Positions 46,334-61,361 are shown, counted from the first letter of the stretch. The stretch is 64,000 nt of DNA from Channa striata (GCA_033026295.1 CM065175.1:15079837-15143836), one strand, 5' to 3'. The notes: generated from the sequence alone by a model not told the origin. Made by a program: numbers and translations.

Positions 46334-49300
46334 CCCAGTAAACCCCTCTAGCAGGCCATCCCACCTGCCAAAGTTTATTCCCTGTTCTTTACCAGTTACT
46401 CCACAGACCACTGGGGGACGCTGTGTGATTGTTTTACTCCCAGGTTCAGTGGGTCGAAACCACAGAGCTTCTGTATCCCACCACACTAACAAGAATGGAT
46501 TTATGCTGCAAAGCTCATAGCAAAAAGGCAGCTCAACAAAAGGTTTTACTACAAGGGGGATTCACATTGGAATTGCCTCTGATGCAATGTTGTCTCTGTT
46601 TCCATTTCCCCCTCAAGACAGGATTATGTAACACTGGGCACATTTGCTCATTAAATTTGCTCACCAGCAGTACAAAACAGCACTATAAGGATGGACCATA
46701 TCTACAGGAATGCCTACAGCAAAAGCGACTCATAGTGCACGGTCACAATTCCGAGAATAATATTCACTTATATTTTCAGTGAGAAAAGACTGGGGTGGCC
46801 CCAGGGATGTGATTAAAAGCAGTTTCAGTAAAAAGGCAGATGTGGTGTGTATTGTTTTAAGAAAAGGACTCAGTGATTACAGTCTCGGAGGGGACAGGAC
46901 ACAGGTCTTATGTAGGTTGCAAATCAATGTTGGATCATTTAGACCTGCCACATTATGCTGCACTCAAATCCCATGTGCAGAGGAAGCTTCACTTAGGAGG
47001 TAGAGTGTTGGTATGATCCTCAGGAATTGCAGATTCTCTCTTGATAAAGCCACAGTGTTTTTTTATCTATACCCTGTTGAGAATGGTCAACAAGCACATT
47101 TTAGTTTTTTTTATGTTCACTTGCTTGAAATGGGCATTACTTTGTATCTCATAAGAGAAATATTCTTTCTTTGTTTATTTAAATGTGATGGCCTTGGCCA
47201 TTTTTTGCCCAACTTGAAAACGGTGTAATTTTTATTCTTTAACTGCTGCATCCTATAATCAACATTTTTCTGAATTTCCAGCCTGTGCCCAAGCTATTGT
47301 GTAATTTTGGTACCACCTTTAAATAAGACAGGGTGGTTTAGAATGGGTTTATAAGTTAAAACTAACTTCTTTATAATTATTCATGAAATTTGTGCTAATG
47401 CTTTATAAAACATATGAAGCATTTTTAGTGCTTCATATGTCTTGTCTCTTTCTAGTTACCAGGTTGGGAAAAATCCCTTTGAGGTGGATGATTAAATTAC
47501 TTAATTCTAACCATTGATAGGCTGTTTTTGCTTTTTAGTGTTTACAGTAAATTCTCCCACTGTAAAGGTTAATACGTTATTAGCTGGGTTGAGGTCTATG
47601 TGTTCTAGAGTACAAGTAGTTAAATGGCCCACAACCAGACATATCATGCTAGGGGAAAATAAATACCAGATGATATGTTTTACAATACGAAATCCTTGTA
47701 ATTGATGTACTTTAAGCATTATTATATTTTTTTATACAACAAATTAAATTATATTAACAAAATGGGTATGAGTAGACCGAGAAACCAAAGCAAAATATGT
47801 GCTGGTTATCTGCTGTATGACCTACTGTCACCCTCTGACCCCATCCTGTCGGCTCTTATAGGGATTTAGTACATGTTGCCATAGTACCCAGCAGCTAATA
47901 GGGTTGGGTTGTTGCTGTAGGTGCAGGAATGGCAGCTATGCATGCAGTGCGGTCCTGTCAGGATTTACTGCTTTGCTACAGTATGGATCATTTTGGATCC
48001 TCTTAACCAAACCAAAGTAGGTTATTTTAGCCCATGAACATGACAAAAATATTGTACATACACGGATTCTCTATTTTCGTTATTCTGTATTAGAAAACTT
48101 TGCATAAAAGTAGGATAAAAGACAAAAATATAGCACCAGGAGAAGCAATTTCTACACACACAAAAAACACAGCAAGGAAACTTGACAGTTCATCTGCTTT
48201 TTTATTTATTTAAAATAATTAAAGAATTTTAATGACAACCTGGATTTCAGTAGTTGTAATTTAGGGAATTAGAGGAGTACCTGACGTGTTTAAAAACATA
48301 TTTAATGTCTTGCATTTGATCGTATCTTAAATAACTCAACAGCCAGCAATAATAACGTGATTTGAAGCCTTTTTTTGTGCCTAAAACCAAATGGACTGAA
48401 CCCGGGATTGACCAGGGCACTAAAAATGAAATACAGATGTTGATAAACTGACATGTTCCAGAGTGCAGCATGAAAAGATATATCACAGTGTACCGTCATC
48501 CCTTAAATCTGCTCTGTTCTCTCCCAGACATTCCTGGGGCCCACTATGAATGTAGCCCTCATACACATGGGCCTTGAGAACCATCTTGTCAGAGCAGAAA
48601 TGAGACCAGATGGCTGGATCCTGCTGTGAGGGGCTGTAGATGGAGTGAGTAGTGGTCTGTGTGGCTCAGGCCAAGCCTGACTGCACCCTTTTCACAGAGA
48701 GCACCTGGCGTTCCCTCAGTACCACCTTGAGGCTCTCGGGTTACAGCCAGGGCGAGGACATTCACATCGGCCCTGTTACTCTGACCAAGCATTAATCAGG
48801 TTGTATGAGGAGCAGGGTTCAGTTAAGCAGTTATGTAAAGGGCCGGTGTGACGGGGACGGTGATTTACACGAGCTCTTTACTGACTGATTGATTGACTGG
48901 TAAAAGGCTTTGTTAGAGCTCATTACCGCACGATGCTGATACATGAATTTAAAAGCACATTTGGACCTGGAAAAGCACTGGGATGCTTTACTGTCACCAA
49001 GTTTGTCACCGCTACAGGAGCCCTCAATACCTTTAGTAGCTCCACACACTGTCTCATATTGAAACAGTCTGTCTCATGCAACAGACTTCAGCACATATTA
49101 TGCGTGTATATGCAGGAATGGCAGAGAGAAAATTGACTTTTCATGAGCTACAGAGCAAGTGGGAAAGCAGACCACCTGGATTCGCTTGCGGAAATGTGTC
49201 TCCTGTTTCAGAACTCTTTTAGTGCCTCAAGTAATTTATCTCTGTGTTATTTTATACTCTGTTCTGGCATGAGGGCTTGAGGCAACAGTTAAATGCTTTG

Positions 49301-52300
49301 TTGAGAATGAATACAGTAAGAAAATATCTTCTTAGAATTCATTTAGGTACAGGTTTCGATTAGATCTCAAAGACCATTGTTTGAGCCCCTACAAGTTAAA
49401 AAATTGGTTGAAAACAATTACACAAAAATACATAAAAGCATAAAAGTTTTAAAATGGCCTGTGATTGTTGTATTATTACACACATTGATTATTATAGCAG
49501 TAGCAGAAGTGCAAAGCTGCATAAAATGGAAATCTAAATGGAAATATGAATTATGTGCTTTATTGCATAGTGGTACACTAATAATCTAATGGCAGTTTTT
49601 CATTTCAAAAAGATAACAGATGGCAGTTTTTCTGCTCATTATCCCATCACCGTTAAGACCGTGGTCCATGTGTGCCTTGGTGGAGAAATGCTTTCATTAT
49701 ACGCGATGCAATAAAGCTGTGGTGCCATAAATTTGACATCGTAGTGTATGTGGTGAGCTTCCTCCAGTAGAGAAAGTAAAGTATCAGAATCTGTGGCACA
49801 TAGGAAGAAAAAGTTAAACTAGTCAGAAAGCATAAACAGCAGCTGACTTCATCTCATATGTCTCTTGGCTGGGGGTTTCCGCTCCACAAAATGGAGCCCA
49901 TTGATCCTGTAACACTCTGACTGACAGGTGAATGGCACCAATGACAAGCGACTCGTATTCCCCCAGGGGCCAGTGTGGCACAAAGTGAATGGTTAAGAGA
50001 GGAATGGAGAAAGATTGTCTTTGAACCTAAAAAGACAACCCCCCCACCCCACTTCTCCCTTTCTCCCTCTCTCTTTGTGTGCCCTTTGCGCCAGTGTTCT
50101 TTCTTTTTTCTGTGCTGGTGTTTTGTTTTTCTGAGATTTGTGGATGATGGAGCAAGTTGACTCCGGGCAGAGTAAAACGTGAGTAAAGTTCAATGAAGTC
50201 CTGTAATACGGAGGAATGTGTCAGTCGGCTCACAAAGCTGATGAAAATATGCAGTTACTATTGTTCAGCATTTGTTGGATAATTTCATATTAAGATTAAG
50301 ATGCTTTATTTTAAGATAAACTGACTAAAGAATCTGAGGTCTTGCTTTCTTTCTCATTTTTTTGCATTTCATTTTAGTTTTTCATGCCATCTACTGTCTT
50401 GACTACTTTTATTTGTTTGTTCCAAAAGTGGATTTTATTTGCTTATTTCTGAAGTTGCCATATAGAAAAATTCAACATTTTGGGAAATGTTCCTGTTATC
50501 CAGCCTTAGCTTAACAAGACAGAAGAAGCAAGTTTCGCTTCTTCCTTTGTGAACACAATCTCCATGGGTCCAATTGAAAATATCCAAACAAACTGCATCG
50601 TTATCTGTTATGAAAAACATTCTCACCATCAGTACACTGAACATTGATACCTATCTCTATTCATTGCTGTGTTGGGTGGGCCCATAAAGCCCCCCGAAAT
50701 GTGGGTAACCCCTCCTACAGTCTGCTCCTTTGAGAAAAGGTGCAGAAACATCTGTGCCAGTTCCACCAGACTAACCAGCTGTTTCCCTCAAAACGCAAGA
50801 ACTCTAAATGCACTGCCCCCTCCTCCCTAACGTCTACTGTCACACAGAGAAACGACCTTCTGCATTAGTGGCAAAATGATGAAAATGATCTTTACTGAAA
50901 AATATCACATGAACCTTTACACTGAGAAAAGACCAGGTGAGGACACCGCAGATTCTGTGATTCAGGTTTTAGTTTGCATATTAAATAGTTAACATTTTGA
51001 AAACATGACAGTTTTCAAGTTGTTTTTTAATTGTAAGTCACTAAGATTTCTATTTAATAGTTTGCAATTAACTTCTATTTTAGACATTCATATGGCATTT
51101 GAACTTCGTTTTACTGTCATTTGGTACACTCAATTTCCACTACTTTTGTTATTTTGTTTTTCTATTATTTTATTATTCCGTCATCTTGTTTTAAGAATGT
51201 GTGTTTTTATGTTACACAACGGGCCTAGAGGAAGAACATTTCAGTCCCCATATGTCTGTGCATATTTAAAAATGGCAATAAAACTTCTTGAATCTTGAAA
51301 GAGAAAACAAATGCTGCTTTCATGTCTGATCTGGATACAAATCTCAAATATCTCCTCTACATCTTTATTACATGAATATGAGGGCTATAAACAATTGTTA
51401 GACTCTTAGTGCACTTTTCAGCAAGTAGACAGCTGAATAATATCTCATCCTTAAGGGGTGAGAAGACCTTTGCCTTGGTAAATCTCCTTGTCACTGTGCA
51501 GCTGCTGACTGTCTACTCCCATCGAGTGCAACTCCACAAACCACGAATCCAGTCTGTTGACCTTTTGCTCTTTCTCTTGCTCACAGCTGTACACTTTTAA
51601 CTTTAGATGTAATGCACATCCAATCAGGGTTCAACCCTTTAAACCCCTTCTGGCTGAGGGAAACTGGCCCATCTGCAATCAAACCCCATGTCTGGTCTGC
51701 AGGGGTCTGGATGTAAAGCTTTTCACTCAAATACAGCGTGCTCGCTTTCTGGGTCCTGCAAATCTGAAGCTTTATTCGTCAGCCAAAAGTACTTTGACCA
51801 TGACCCATTTCAGCTCAGCCAGGCCCGTAGCAGTTCCATGCCATCTGAAGGCTAAGTGCTTACTGTAGAGGCTCCAGCATGAGCACATGGTGGAACTAAC
51901 CAGCTCTTCAGTGTTGCCTGCCTGCCATCTGGAAAATAACAGCTTTAAGCGGGTCCTGCCAGTAATTACCCTGCAAACTCTGAACAAAGGCGCAGAACAC
52001 ACTGTAGTGAAATCTGGATAATTGATGGGGACAGGCCACAGCAACTGAAAAGTCTATTGCAAGCAGTGAAAATATACCCTTTGCATATGTTCGTGTGAAC
52101 ATGGGGAGCAACGCGGAGATCCAATCAATTATGAAAATACACTTATTCATTTATACTGTATGTTTATTTTTGCCAAAGGTTAATGCCACTTTCATACAGT
52201 GAAGTAAATATACTTCTATGGTACCTGCCAGGTAACTGAGCCAGGCTTAGACTGTCTCTGTGGTTCAAAAAAAAATAGAGACAGAGAAAGATTTAGAGGC

Positions 52301-54013
52301 ATTAACAGGTGTAGTTTGTGACCTTTGGAGGAAGCCCGGATAACCTTTGCTTATTTGTTTCCATTGTTTGTGCTACGTTAAGCTAAAAGCAGAAGTTCTT
52401 GTCAAATAGAGACATTGGATTTGGAGCACTGTGACCTATAATGTTTGCAGCCGAAGATGAGAATAAAATGTTTTCGCCAGCAATGGGCCAGACCTGCAGT
52501 GAAGGACCTTTATGCTCTCTCTCAGTGTCATGAAGGCCTTTCAGGACTGACTGACTAAAGTATTATCACTACGTTTTACAATTATCAAGTCCAGCTCCAT
52601 TACGGTCGACCTTCACCCTTGCTTTTAAGCGTGGCCATTCACAACAGCTATAGACATAATTTGCCTTCCACCATGGATGAGCAAGACATGAACTAATTAT
52701 TTTCAAGCACACATCCCTCAATGAGGCATACAACTGTATTTAGTGTACACATGCAAAAGTAAATGATCTTATTTGAATAATTGTTGAACCTTTTCTAACT
52801 ATTCTGAATTTATGAGAAAAAACATGATGTGTAGCCTAACATTTGTCCTCTATTTGCAGCAAATAAGTCTGACCTCATTTAAATCAAAACCCCCACAAGA
52901 CAGCTTTTTCTCAAGTAGACAGATTTATACTTCCTATGAAAAAGCTGCTGGGTGTGAAAATTTGTTTCCATGACTTGCTTTCCACACATTGGTACAGAGC
53001 ACTAAAAACCAAAACCACTCCCTTGGTTTGAACCACTGCCTAGAACTGCCAAAACGTGAAGTTGATATACATTGTCCATTTTCCAAAATGTCATTTTCAA
53101 TTTTAATCCTATCAGGGGCTAATCTGGAAGCTGTTACTCACTGCGTCTTGAAAATAAATTGTTTGCAGCTGAGAGTCAAAAGTGAAGGAGGGGGAAAACG
53201 GGGGTGGGGACAAGTGGCAAAGTCCCTGTGGTGAAATGCCATCTTTACGCTGATGCACAGGAAACAGGCTCTTACCAGACGGGAAATGAAGTGGCAAGTT
53301 CAGGCCGGCTTATATTTCCCCTTGTGCTTTCAGATGGGCCTTGTTAGTGCTGAGACACCAGGGCTCCAGCTTTTGTCTGCACAGAGCCAACAGTAAACAA
53401 TGCTGCAGCATTTTTAAAAGACCTTAAGTGCTTGTGATGGCTGAGTGGTATGCTGCCACGAGGTCTTGAGTTTCTCAGACCCCCCAATTCCCCATCCCCC
53501 CCCTCGGTCTCAGAGTGAACGATGTGAATAGGCTGAAACCAATTTACGTGCAAGCAAGGGAAAATACTTCTCTGATGTTTTACTGGTGAAATGTGTGGTT
53601 GCACTTTAAGAACAGTTTAACAAAACATGTGCAAAGATTTTAATTATTGTCTTTAAATGTGCTATTTTTTGTCATTACTGATGCCAGCTCAAAGAAATGT
53701 CAAAATACCTATAACTGTGTTGCAATAAATAACAACAAGATTAAGGAATTTTCTCTCTTTAACCTTGAATGACTTTAAATTAATTTGCTAAGTAAAGTCT
53801 TTTACATAAAATGACCATATTTTTTGAACACATCTTTAGAATTGTGATATATTTGTTTAACAGGAAGAACCAGTATAGCAAAAGTAAACAAACACATATG
53901 TGTACTTTTAACAAAGTTCTTAAGGGTGAAGGCTAGTGTTACTCTTGGACCCTGCAGTGAATGTCATGAATACAGTGTCCCTCTACACATACCGAACAAA
54001 CCCACGAGCTCTC

Positions 54014-54290
54014 CTACACTGTAACAAGAAAACCGTGAAATCTACAGTAACGTACTGGCAGCACTTAGCAAGTAAGTCGATGAGAACATTGCACAGTAAA
54101 CTTACTGCAACTGTAATCACAGTACCAGTATAAAATACTGCTATATTTACTAATAATAACAGTACTGTAATTGTATTACAGTAATTATAATAGAAATGTA
54201 ATTATCATCACAGTAATAAGATGCTCTATTTTATATCACAGCAATATTGGACTACTGTAAACTAATTATTTACACTGTAAAATGAACACA
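54014..54290. mobile_element. MITE-like ACAGTA-rich element
   Basis: Bounded by ACACTGTAA at the left and TACACTGTAAAA at the right, and filled with ACAGTAA, TTACTG and CTGTAA units in both senses plus ACGTACTGGCAGCA. It resembles the short TTACAGTAA-bearing non-autonomous elements common in fish genomes. No coding capacity. Family not named. Confidence 0.4.
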
Positions 54291-56314
54291 ATGTTTTTGT
54301 ATTTTATCACTGCACTCAAATTCTAAATTTTTAATTTTAAAATAGATAGGGACTACATATATTTAGTTTTCTATTTGTTTTCCTGAACATACAAATTCTT
54401 CTTCTTTGTTCAAAAACACCCTGACCATGTAAACTGCACGGCCTAGAATTTTTTTGTTAATCTTTGATGCGTATTTAGAGAGTTTAAAAAGGACTGATAA
54501 GGACTCCTAGCTATTCTTACTGTACTGACAGGGACAAGAATTAAAGGGGGAAAAAACAGGAGCTGGTAATCATAAAAACGTGTGTTTTCTATTGTCATGT
54601 ATTTGATTTGTGAGACTTGCTGACAGTCACATGTATCCTACAATAGTGACTTAAAAAAACACAAAGGAACATCACTTAGTCAAAAACTTAAACAATATTT
54701 TGAGTATTTTTACAGTAAAATCCAAGCATGTGATGTAGCAAAACACAAAAATAAAACACAAAGTCTCCCATCCCTGGGACCAGAGACGCCTACATGGTCA
54801 GCTGACGTGATTGATAACAAGGTGTCAAACAATGGTGCATCCCTCTCATTTGTATCCTTTAGCTTTACACACAGTTGGTTTTAAATTTACCAATTTAAAA
54901 ATGTTAGCAGAAACCTGCTAACTTTGTTGCACTCTGTGGTTTAAATATATGTACATGTTTAAATTCATGTATTAAATAAATAGCAAACTTTTCCCAGTTT
55001 CTGGCACATTAGCTAAAGTCTCTCTACTTGTCTTAGTTGGAGGATAATATGTTAGGTTACCTTTCTGAAGAAAGTGTAGAATCTTGTCAGTAGCTCTTGA
55101 AACAAATGTGTGTAGTGGACAGATTGTTTCTACTGTCAAAATAAAAATCCAGCTCAAAATTACTGCATTGTCATTGTATAATTCACCACCAAATTTTGAC
55201 CATGATGCATTGCAGATCTACATCAAATTGCTGTAGACAGGTTATACAGTACAGATTTGTTCAATACACAGTAATAATGCAGTAAGAATAACAGATTCAT
55301 GATGTTACATGTTTTTCTCAAACAATTCAACCTAAGCTCAACATTTTTCAAAGCCTTTTCCCGGCACTGTAGCATCGTGGATGGCCAGTGCTGCAAATCT
55401 CAGCCTTTCACTAATGTGTTTTTTCCAGACCACTATCTGTTTGATGTAACAGTGCACCCTGATTTTCATAAGGTACACTGATTCCTTTAAGCTTTATAGC
55501 TGTAACTCTGAGATTTTATTTTATTATTTTGAACCCTGTGGATATTCTGATTGTGCCTTTGCAGTTCCACGCAGAATAACTATAGTAATAAATTGTCTGA
55601 AAAAGACTGATGAATTTCTGTCATGGAACCCTCTTTGTAAACCTTTTAATGGCTATGATTGTAAATTATTGAAGATAACATTGCTTTTGTGTGTCACATC
55701 TGAACTATGTTTATACTATAATTCACACATTTTTTCCAAAATAAACTTTGAACAAATGTATTCAGTCAAAAGAAAAAAAACATTTTTTGGTTGTTTTACT
55801 TGAAACTTAGCTGAAGATATGATCACGTTTTAGGATTGTTTATACTTAAAAAGCTGATCATTTCAAAGGATTCACATTATCAGATCCAGTGCTGTAATGC
55901 TGGGATTCTTTTCAAGATTTTATTTATAGAGAATGGAAGATGAGTCATGTGGATGGAGGTTTCCTGTTCACATGTTCAAAGTCAGAGCTGGCTGGATGCC
56001 TACACAAACCCAGTGCTGCCTCTTTCTGAGGTAAAGGACCACCTTTGTGTGAAGGTCTGCAATATTGGTGGCAAGCAGTGATTCACAATGTGGAGTCAGG
56101 ACCAAGTTAATGTAGTTACAGTTAATGTATTCTTAGTGCACGTCTGAAAGTTAGAGAAGGAAGAAGAGCGAGAATATAGAAACACGGCCGTCTGACTGAG
56201 TTATGATATCAGAGCTTTGTGAACAGGTTTGCAAGTGACTCCATAACTAGACTTTTTACACCAACTTTGAATCCATTTCTGAAACTTTTAGTAAAAACTT
56301 TAAAAAATGCAAAA

Positions 56315-56512
56315 TCATCCATCCATGATCTTTATCATGGGCTTCAAAAAAGACACAAAAAAAAGCAAAAGTAACAGTTTTAATTAACCCAACATGCAAG
56401 TATTTTGACTGTGGAAGGAACCCACACAACTACGAGGAGAACATGCAAACCTTCTGGCTGTGAGGTGGCAGCACTAACCACTCCACCACTAACCACAACT
56501 GCACTGCCCTGC
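56315..56512. repeat. Fragment of a dispersed fish repeat
   Basis: Begins with ATCCATCCATGATCTTTATC and continues at 56409-56512 with ACCCACACAACTACGAGGAG, AACATGCAAAC and GGCAGCACTAACCACTCCAC. These phrases are typical of a very common fish repeat; the copy is degraded and lacks its middle. Recognised from general familiarity, not a search. Confidence 0.5.
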
Positions 56513-57227
56513 AAAAACACATATGCACAGAAAGCGCTAAAACTTAAAAAGAATATGAAAATGTGTTTCGAGTCAATATTCATAAGTCTCTGGCCTGGCT
56601 GAATAATAGCATGTGATTGCCTGTAATTGCCACAAGTAACTGAAAACATTTGCAAAAAAATTTCAGACCTTTTTCTCTGTAGGTTGATTTGATATTGTAA
56701 TATTGCCACACTTCTTTAAACAAGGGCTACATCTATACGTACTGATGTTCTCAAGACTTTATTAAAGTATAAATATTACCAAGAAAGTCCTGAAAAACAT
56801 GAACCTCTTTGCATTAACTCTCAGCTGAGCAGGATGCTTTGCTGCAACTAGCAATTACTGGCTGACTTTGCATCACTCCTCCGTCTCAGTTGCGCTTGTA
56901 TCCATCTGTTTGAGATGAGGTTAAAAGTTGACTGGCAGGGGTCTTGCTCTCTGAGAGTTAGTGGTTCACTGGAGGGGACTTGTTTCTATCAGGGGTGAAA
57001 TACCCACCCGTCCATCACCCTGACAGAGCTGTCAGCCATTCAGCCAAACCAGAGGAGTTCCTGCCAACAATCAAAGGGCTTTTCATTGAAGGAATCCAGC
57101 TCTGGCCTGTCATTAGGGAGGGGGCGGTCCCAGTTGTCAGCAGGACACAGGATCCTCTGGTTGCCTCCCATCGCTTAAAAAAATGGTCAAATCCATGGCA
57201 TTGGTCAAGAGCACAAGTCCTGCCCCC

Positions 57228-57275
57228 TCTCCACCTCTCTCTCTCTCTCTCTTTGTCTGTCTGTCTCTCTATCTC
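57228..57275. repeat. CT-rich simple repeat
   Basis: Run of CT dinucleotides with TGTC/TCTG interruptions, preceding a short ACAC tract at 57288-57298. Confidence 0.8.
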
Positions 57276-59944
57276 ATTTATTTAATTACACACACACAAG
57301 AGCCCGTTTTCAATTAATTTGCACTATGTGTGTTAGTAGTTTTGTTTTTTACAAATAAGTCTTTTTTGATGTCTCACTCAACTTCTTACCAATATGATTT
57401 TTGACTTTAATTACTTTCACTTGCTGCACACCAATGCTGGTGCTCTTATTCACCACTTGAGGGAGGCACAACTAAACAGAATGTCAAGTGGCAGCAAAAA
57501 CCTGTTCAGAAATAGATTATTGACATACCAGCCCTGAGTATAATTATACTTCACATATGTTTAAAATGCATTTGTATTTAGCCGTCACTCAAATTACTTA
57601 TTGTTCTTTCAGGCTTTAATGAACTGTAGCATTTGTAGCAGTAACAAGTAACCAGTTTAATCATCAGTTATTCTGACAGTTATTTTCTGGGTGTGGCAGT
57701 TGGTTATTTGTTCCATTTGTTTATGAAATTATTGTTTATTAGAACCCAAAGAGTTGTCACTACAGTTTAACATCCAATGATGTTCTAGTTTTCACAGATG
57801 CAAAAAAGAGAATATAAATATGAAGAGCTAATCTATGTAACACATAAATGCACATGAATTGTCTGCAAATTACTGATGGATTTATCAATAGACAATTTCA
57901 GCTTTTCTAATACTCCTGAAGACTTAGTTTGGAAATTTCCATTTTCTGTTAATGTGAATAACAAACATTTGCATAATAGAGTTCCAATCAGATATCGGAG
58001 TAAAAGCATCCTCTGAGAGATGTCTTGCTGTTGCTTGGCAATTTTTTTGCATGAAAAACCGGCACCTTTGAGGAGGAGTGTACTGTGTTGTGTGATTGCA
58101 CTAACAAAAGGAAATCTTTTGACATTGTCTATGTTGGTCAAGTGTGCATTAAACTCTGTTCATTTAAATACACACACACACCACAGATATCAACCAGCAG
58201 TTGTAACATTTCTGCAGCAGAGACAGACTAAAACCTTTCTGACACTTTACTGGGTTTACTATTACATAACCAGCAAGCCCCCTGCAAGAATCAATTATTC
58301 ATCTTCATGTCATAACACTGAGGATGCTTTGATTATGACAGGCAGCCTGACAAGGCGGTGCAGTGAATGGCAAAGAAAACACGCACTGATCTGCAATGAG
58401 TCAGTGGCTTCATCGTGTGACTCCTGAATGTGAGTACCTTCCAATGAGACGTGTTTCTCCATTGCATCCCGAGACCGCATGAATGCTTTATTTCAAAAAC
58501 AGCCCTGGGCAGTTTACGAATCAACACAAGCCTATTCCCATAAATGTGAATGTCTGTAAGTCCCGCCACATGAGATTCACAATGGACCATGGCCAGTCCA
58601 GGGCAGACAGGAGATGGCTGGTATGTTGTGTTTTCTTCTATGTTCAAAGCATATTCAGGCATGTTCACCTCTTATAACCCTCATTGAGGCCAGTGGTATT
58701 GGCTGACTGGGGCGATCGGCTCAGAGGTTAAACAGTACAGAACATGTTGATTAATCTGTCAGGATAATCAGCCATGACTATCTGTTCTGGGCAACTTATT
58801 TAGTGACCCTAACTTTCCATCTGCACTCAAAGAAGAACAGTTCTTTTCATGTCCATAGTATGTTATGAGGTTAAAACTTAACACACGTTATAGTAACACT
58901 GTGTTCTCCACTTTATTTAAACGTTTTCTCTTGAGTCTTGGCTCTGCAAACATCGTCTGGGGCCTAGTGGTGGTACAGTGGTTGAATCCCCTGTAATTGG
59001 AGCTATGATTAAAAGCCCTGCTATTGTTTATTCCAAACAGTATAAGAGGCATACTTTACTCTTGTAATTTGCATTTTTTAAATCTATTTTAGAAAAACAG
59101 AACCTCAGAAAAACACAATGGGGTCCAGTGGCTTTTACTTTAAATGAAATATACTGCAGACATAAATTGCTTACATATTGAGGAAAGTTTGCAGAGGCAG
59201 CTAGTCAACATAGAGGATGTGAACCCATGCAAAATATTTTCAACCAAACAAAAAAACAGCTTGAAATTCAACTTTTAGGTCATAAATGATAAGGAGCTCT
59301 TGAAGCAACCTCAAAATCCCTGATTTGGTGGGGCAGGATGGAGGGCATGAGACATGATATAAAACATCAGGACATATTGGACCTTGAGTTGAGAGTGTTT
59401 GAAAAATAAGAAAAGTAACTGCAGAATCAAAATAAGTTTTTTAAGGAAGTAAACTAGAAAAAAAAGAAAAATATATATTTTTTCATATCCTCTAAACTTT
59501 CCAGTGCACTGTTTTCAGGTTCTAACCCAGTGGTGCTGAATGTTTGATTATTGAAAGCATCCTGTTAATGCCTGCCAGTGCTATGTTTGATTTAAAACTC
59601 ATAGAGGAGTTTCAATGTTGTATCATAAAAATATGTGCACATTCTAAATATTCATGAGGCCTGCAAATCTATTCCTGGTACATTGTGAGTATCGGAATGA
59701 AAGTGTGTATTAATATTTATAGTCTATTTGCATGGCTTTACTTGCCACAGTCTAGTTTCTAAAAATTAGTATGGGTCATTTCCTGTAGATTTACAAAGGA
59801 ACAGCATAGATTGATTATCACACACATACACACACGCATGTACTTCTATATTTGTTGAATAACACTCATTGACGTAGTGTTTTCCCAAACCCTAACCATC
59901 ATAACTGAATGCCTATCCCTAAAACGTATTCTAAACCTGATTCT

Positions 59945-60660
59945 ATATCCCAGGTGGAGCTCTCTGAGGTAGTTAATGTCGCCCTGAGATGCTTAAGGAT
60001 CTGGACATTGTCGGGCTGTCTTTAGTTTACCTGCTTGTTCAGAGTCACATGGAGAACAGGTACAGTGCCTGTGGACCAGCAAACTGGGGTGGTGGTCCTC
60101 ATTTCTAAAACAAGTGAGGGAATGGAGTGCTCCGGTTATCAAGGTGTCAAAAACGTGTTCAAGCAAACACGTTCTAAGTTGCTGTTGGCCTCAGGGTTGC
60201 CCTTTGCTGTTTGGAATTTTGATGGGAAAGATTTGTAGGTGCAGTCTGTGGGAGGAGAGAGTCTGGTTTGGTGACGTCATAATCTCAGATGATGTGGTTC
60301 TGTTAATTCATTAGACTGTGACCTCCAACATTGACTGGGATGATTTGCATCCAAGTGAATCACTACCGTAAAATAAGGAGTCTACGTATCTTAGGGTTTT
60401 GTTTACAAGTAAGGGTAAAATGGATTGTGAGACGGACGTTGTACCGAACCATTGTGATGAAACGCAAGGCAATTTACCTTTCAATTTATGTTCCAATCTA
60501 CGAATGCTGCTCTTTCGCATTGAAAAAACCCGGTTGAGATTGTTCAGACCTAGGATTGTTTCCTTGGCACTTCCCAGTGGAGGTCTTCCAGGCATTCCCC
60601 AGACCCCATAAAAGACCCAAAACGTGTTGGAGAGAATTCATATCTAATCTGGCCTGGTAA
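59945..60660 (+). mobile_element. Dead non-LTR retrotransposon (LINE) fragment
   Basis: Translated pieces in several frames match the reverse transcriptase region of a common fish LINE: GTVPVDQQTGVVVLISK at about 60065-60110, a polymerase-domain piece with DDVVLLIH near 60288-60310, FTSKGKMDCETD near 60403-60440, YRTIVMKRKA with SIYVPIYE near 60450-60505, and a 3' piece near 60530-60605. Order is kept but large internal parts are missing and frames shift, so it is inactive. The 3' end of the element lies near 60660. The exact LINE clade is not assigned. Confidence 0.75.
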
Positions 60661-60668
60661 AGCTGTGC

Positions 60669-61361
60669 TGCCTCACCTCACTTTTCTATTAAAGCCAACT
60701 TTACTCCACACATGAACAACCAGATTTAAAATAATTTCCAACTCCTCTGGAAAGTGTTTGAGAAAGACATCTGGAAAACCTTACTGTTGAAAACACATTG
60801 ACACAGACAGTGCTTAGTGCCTTCTCTGTTTCTATTCTTGGCCTTTGTCTTACAATAAATTGCTAAGAATAAAAATTGGGTGTATGAATATCATAGAGGT
60901 TATTAAACATTACACAAGTCTCTCTAGGGCATTTGTTTTTCCCTTAGTTGTGTGGCGCTCTGCATCTGTTTGTCAGTGTGTACTTATAGTACAGTACAGT
61001 GTGTCAGACTGAATAGGAGTGAAAGTAAAACTCTGTGTGTGTGTGAGCGGGTTTGAACAGAAAAAGGCATCAGAGAGAGAGAAATAGAGGGAGGGAGAGA
61101 GATCAAAGTCTATGGTCCTGTATCAAAAATGAGATTGGAAGGCTCTCTCTCCTCTCTCCATCCGGCTCGCTCCTGATCATCGACCCTGAGGAGAATAAAC
61201 TCAATCCATGTTAAATTATAGATTAAGGCCCAGCTCTGGCTATGACTTGGCAGCTGGCGGCTGGAGTTTTACACACTTCTGCTGCTGCTGCTGTTGCCTC
61301 ACCTCACTCCCCTATTAAAGCCAACATCAAACACTCCCCGCATGAATAACTGGATTTAAAA
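60669..61361 (+). repeat. Pair of imperfect direct repeats of about 65 bases
   Basis: Copies at 60669-60731 and 61295-61361 share TGCCTCACCTCACT, CTATTAAAGCCAAC, CATGAAYAAC and GATTTAAAA in the same order and spacing, with several substitutions and a short indel. The first directly follows the LINE fragment; the second sits in less decayed sequence. Confidence 0.7.

Noticed and set aside
46408..46422. CTCF-like CCACTGGGGGACGCT
   Set aside because: Two departures from the core, including A in the GGC; too weak to list.
48589..48792. Minus-strand frame of 67 residues in a GC-balanced patch
   Set aside because: No recognised domain; may be a conserved non-coding block, but nothing in the sequence proves it.
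59861..59944. CCCTAACC-type tract before the LINE
   Set aside because: Too degraded to call telomeric; likely the edge of a dispersed repeat.
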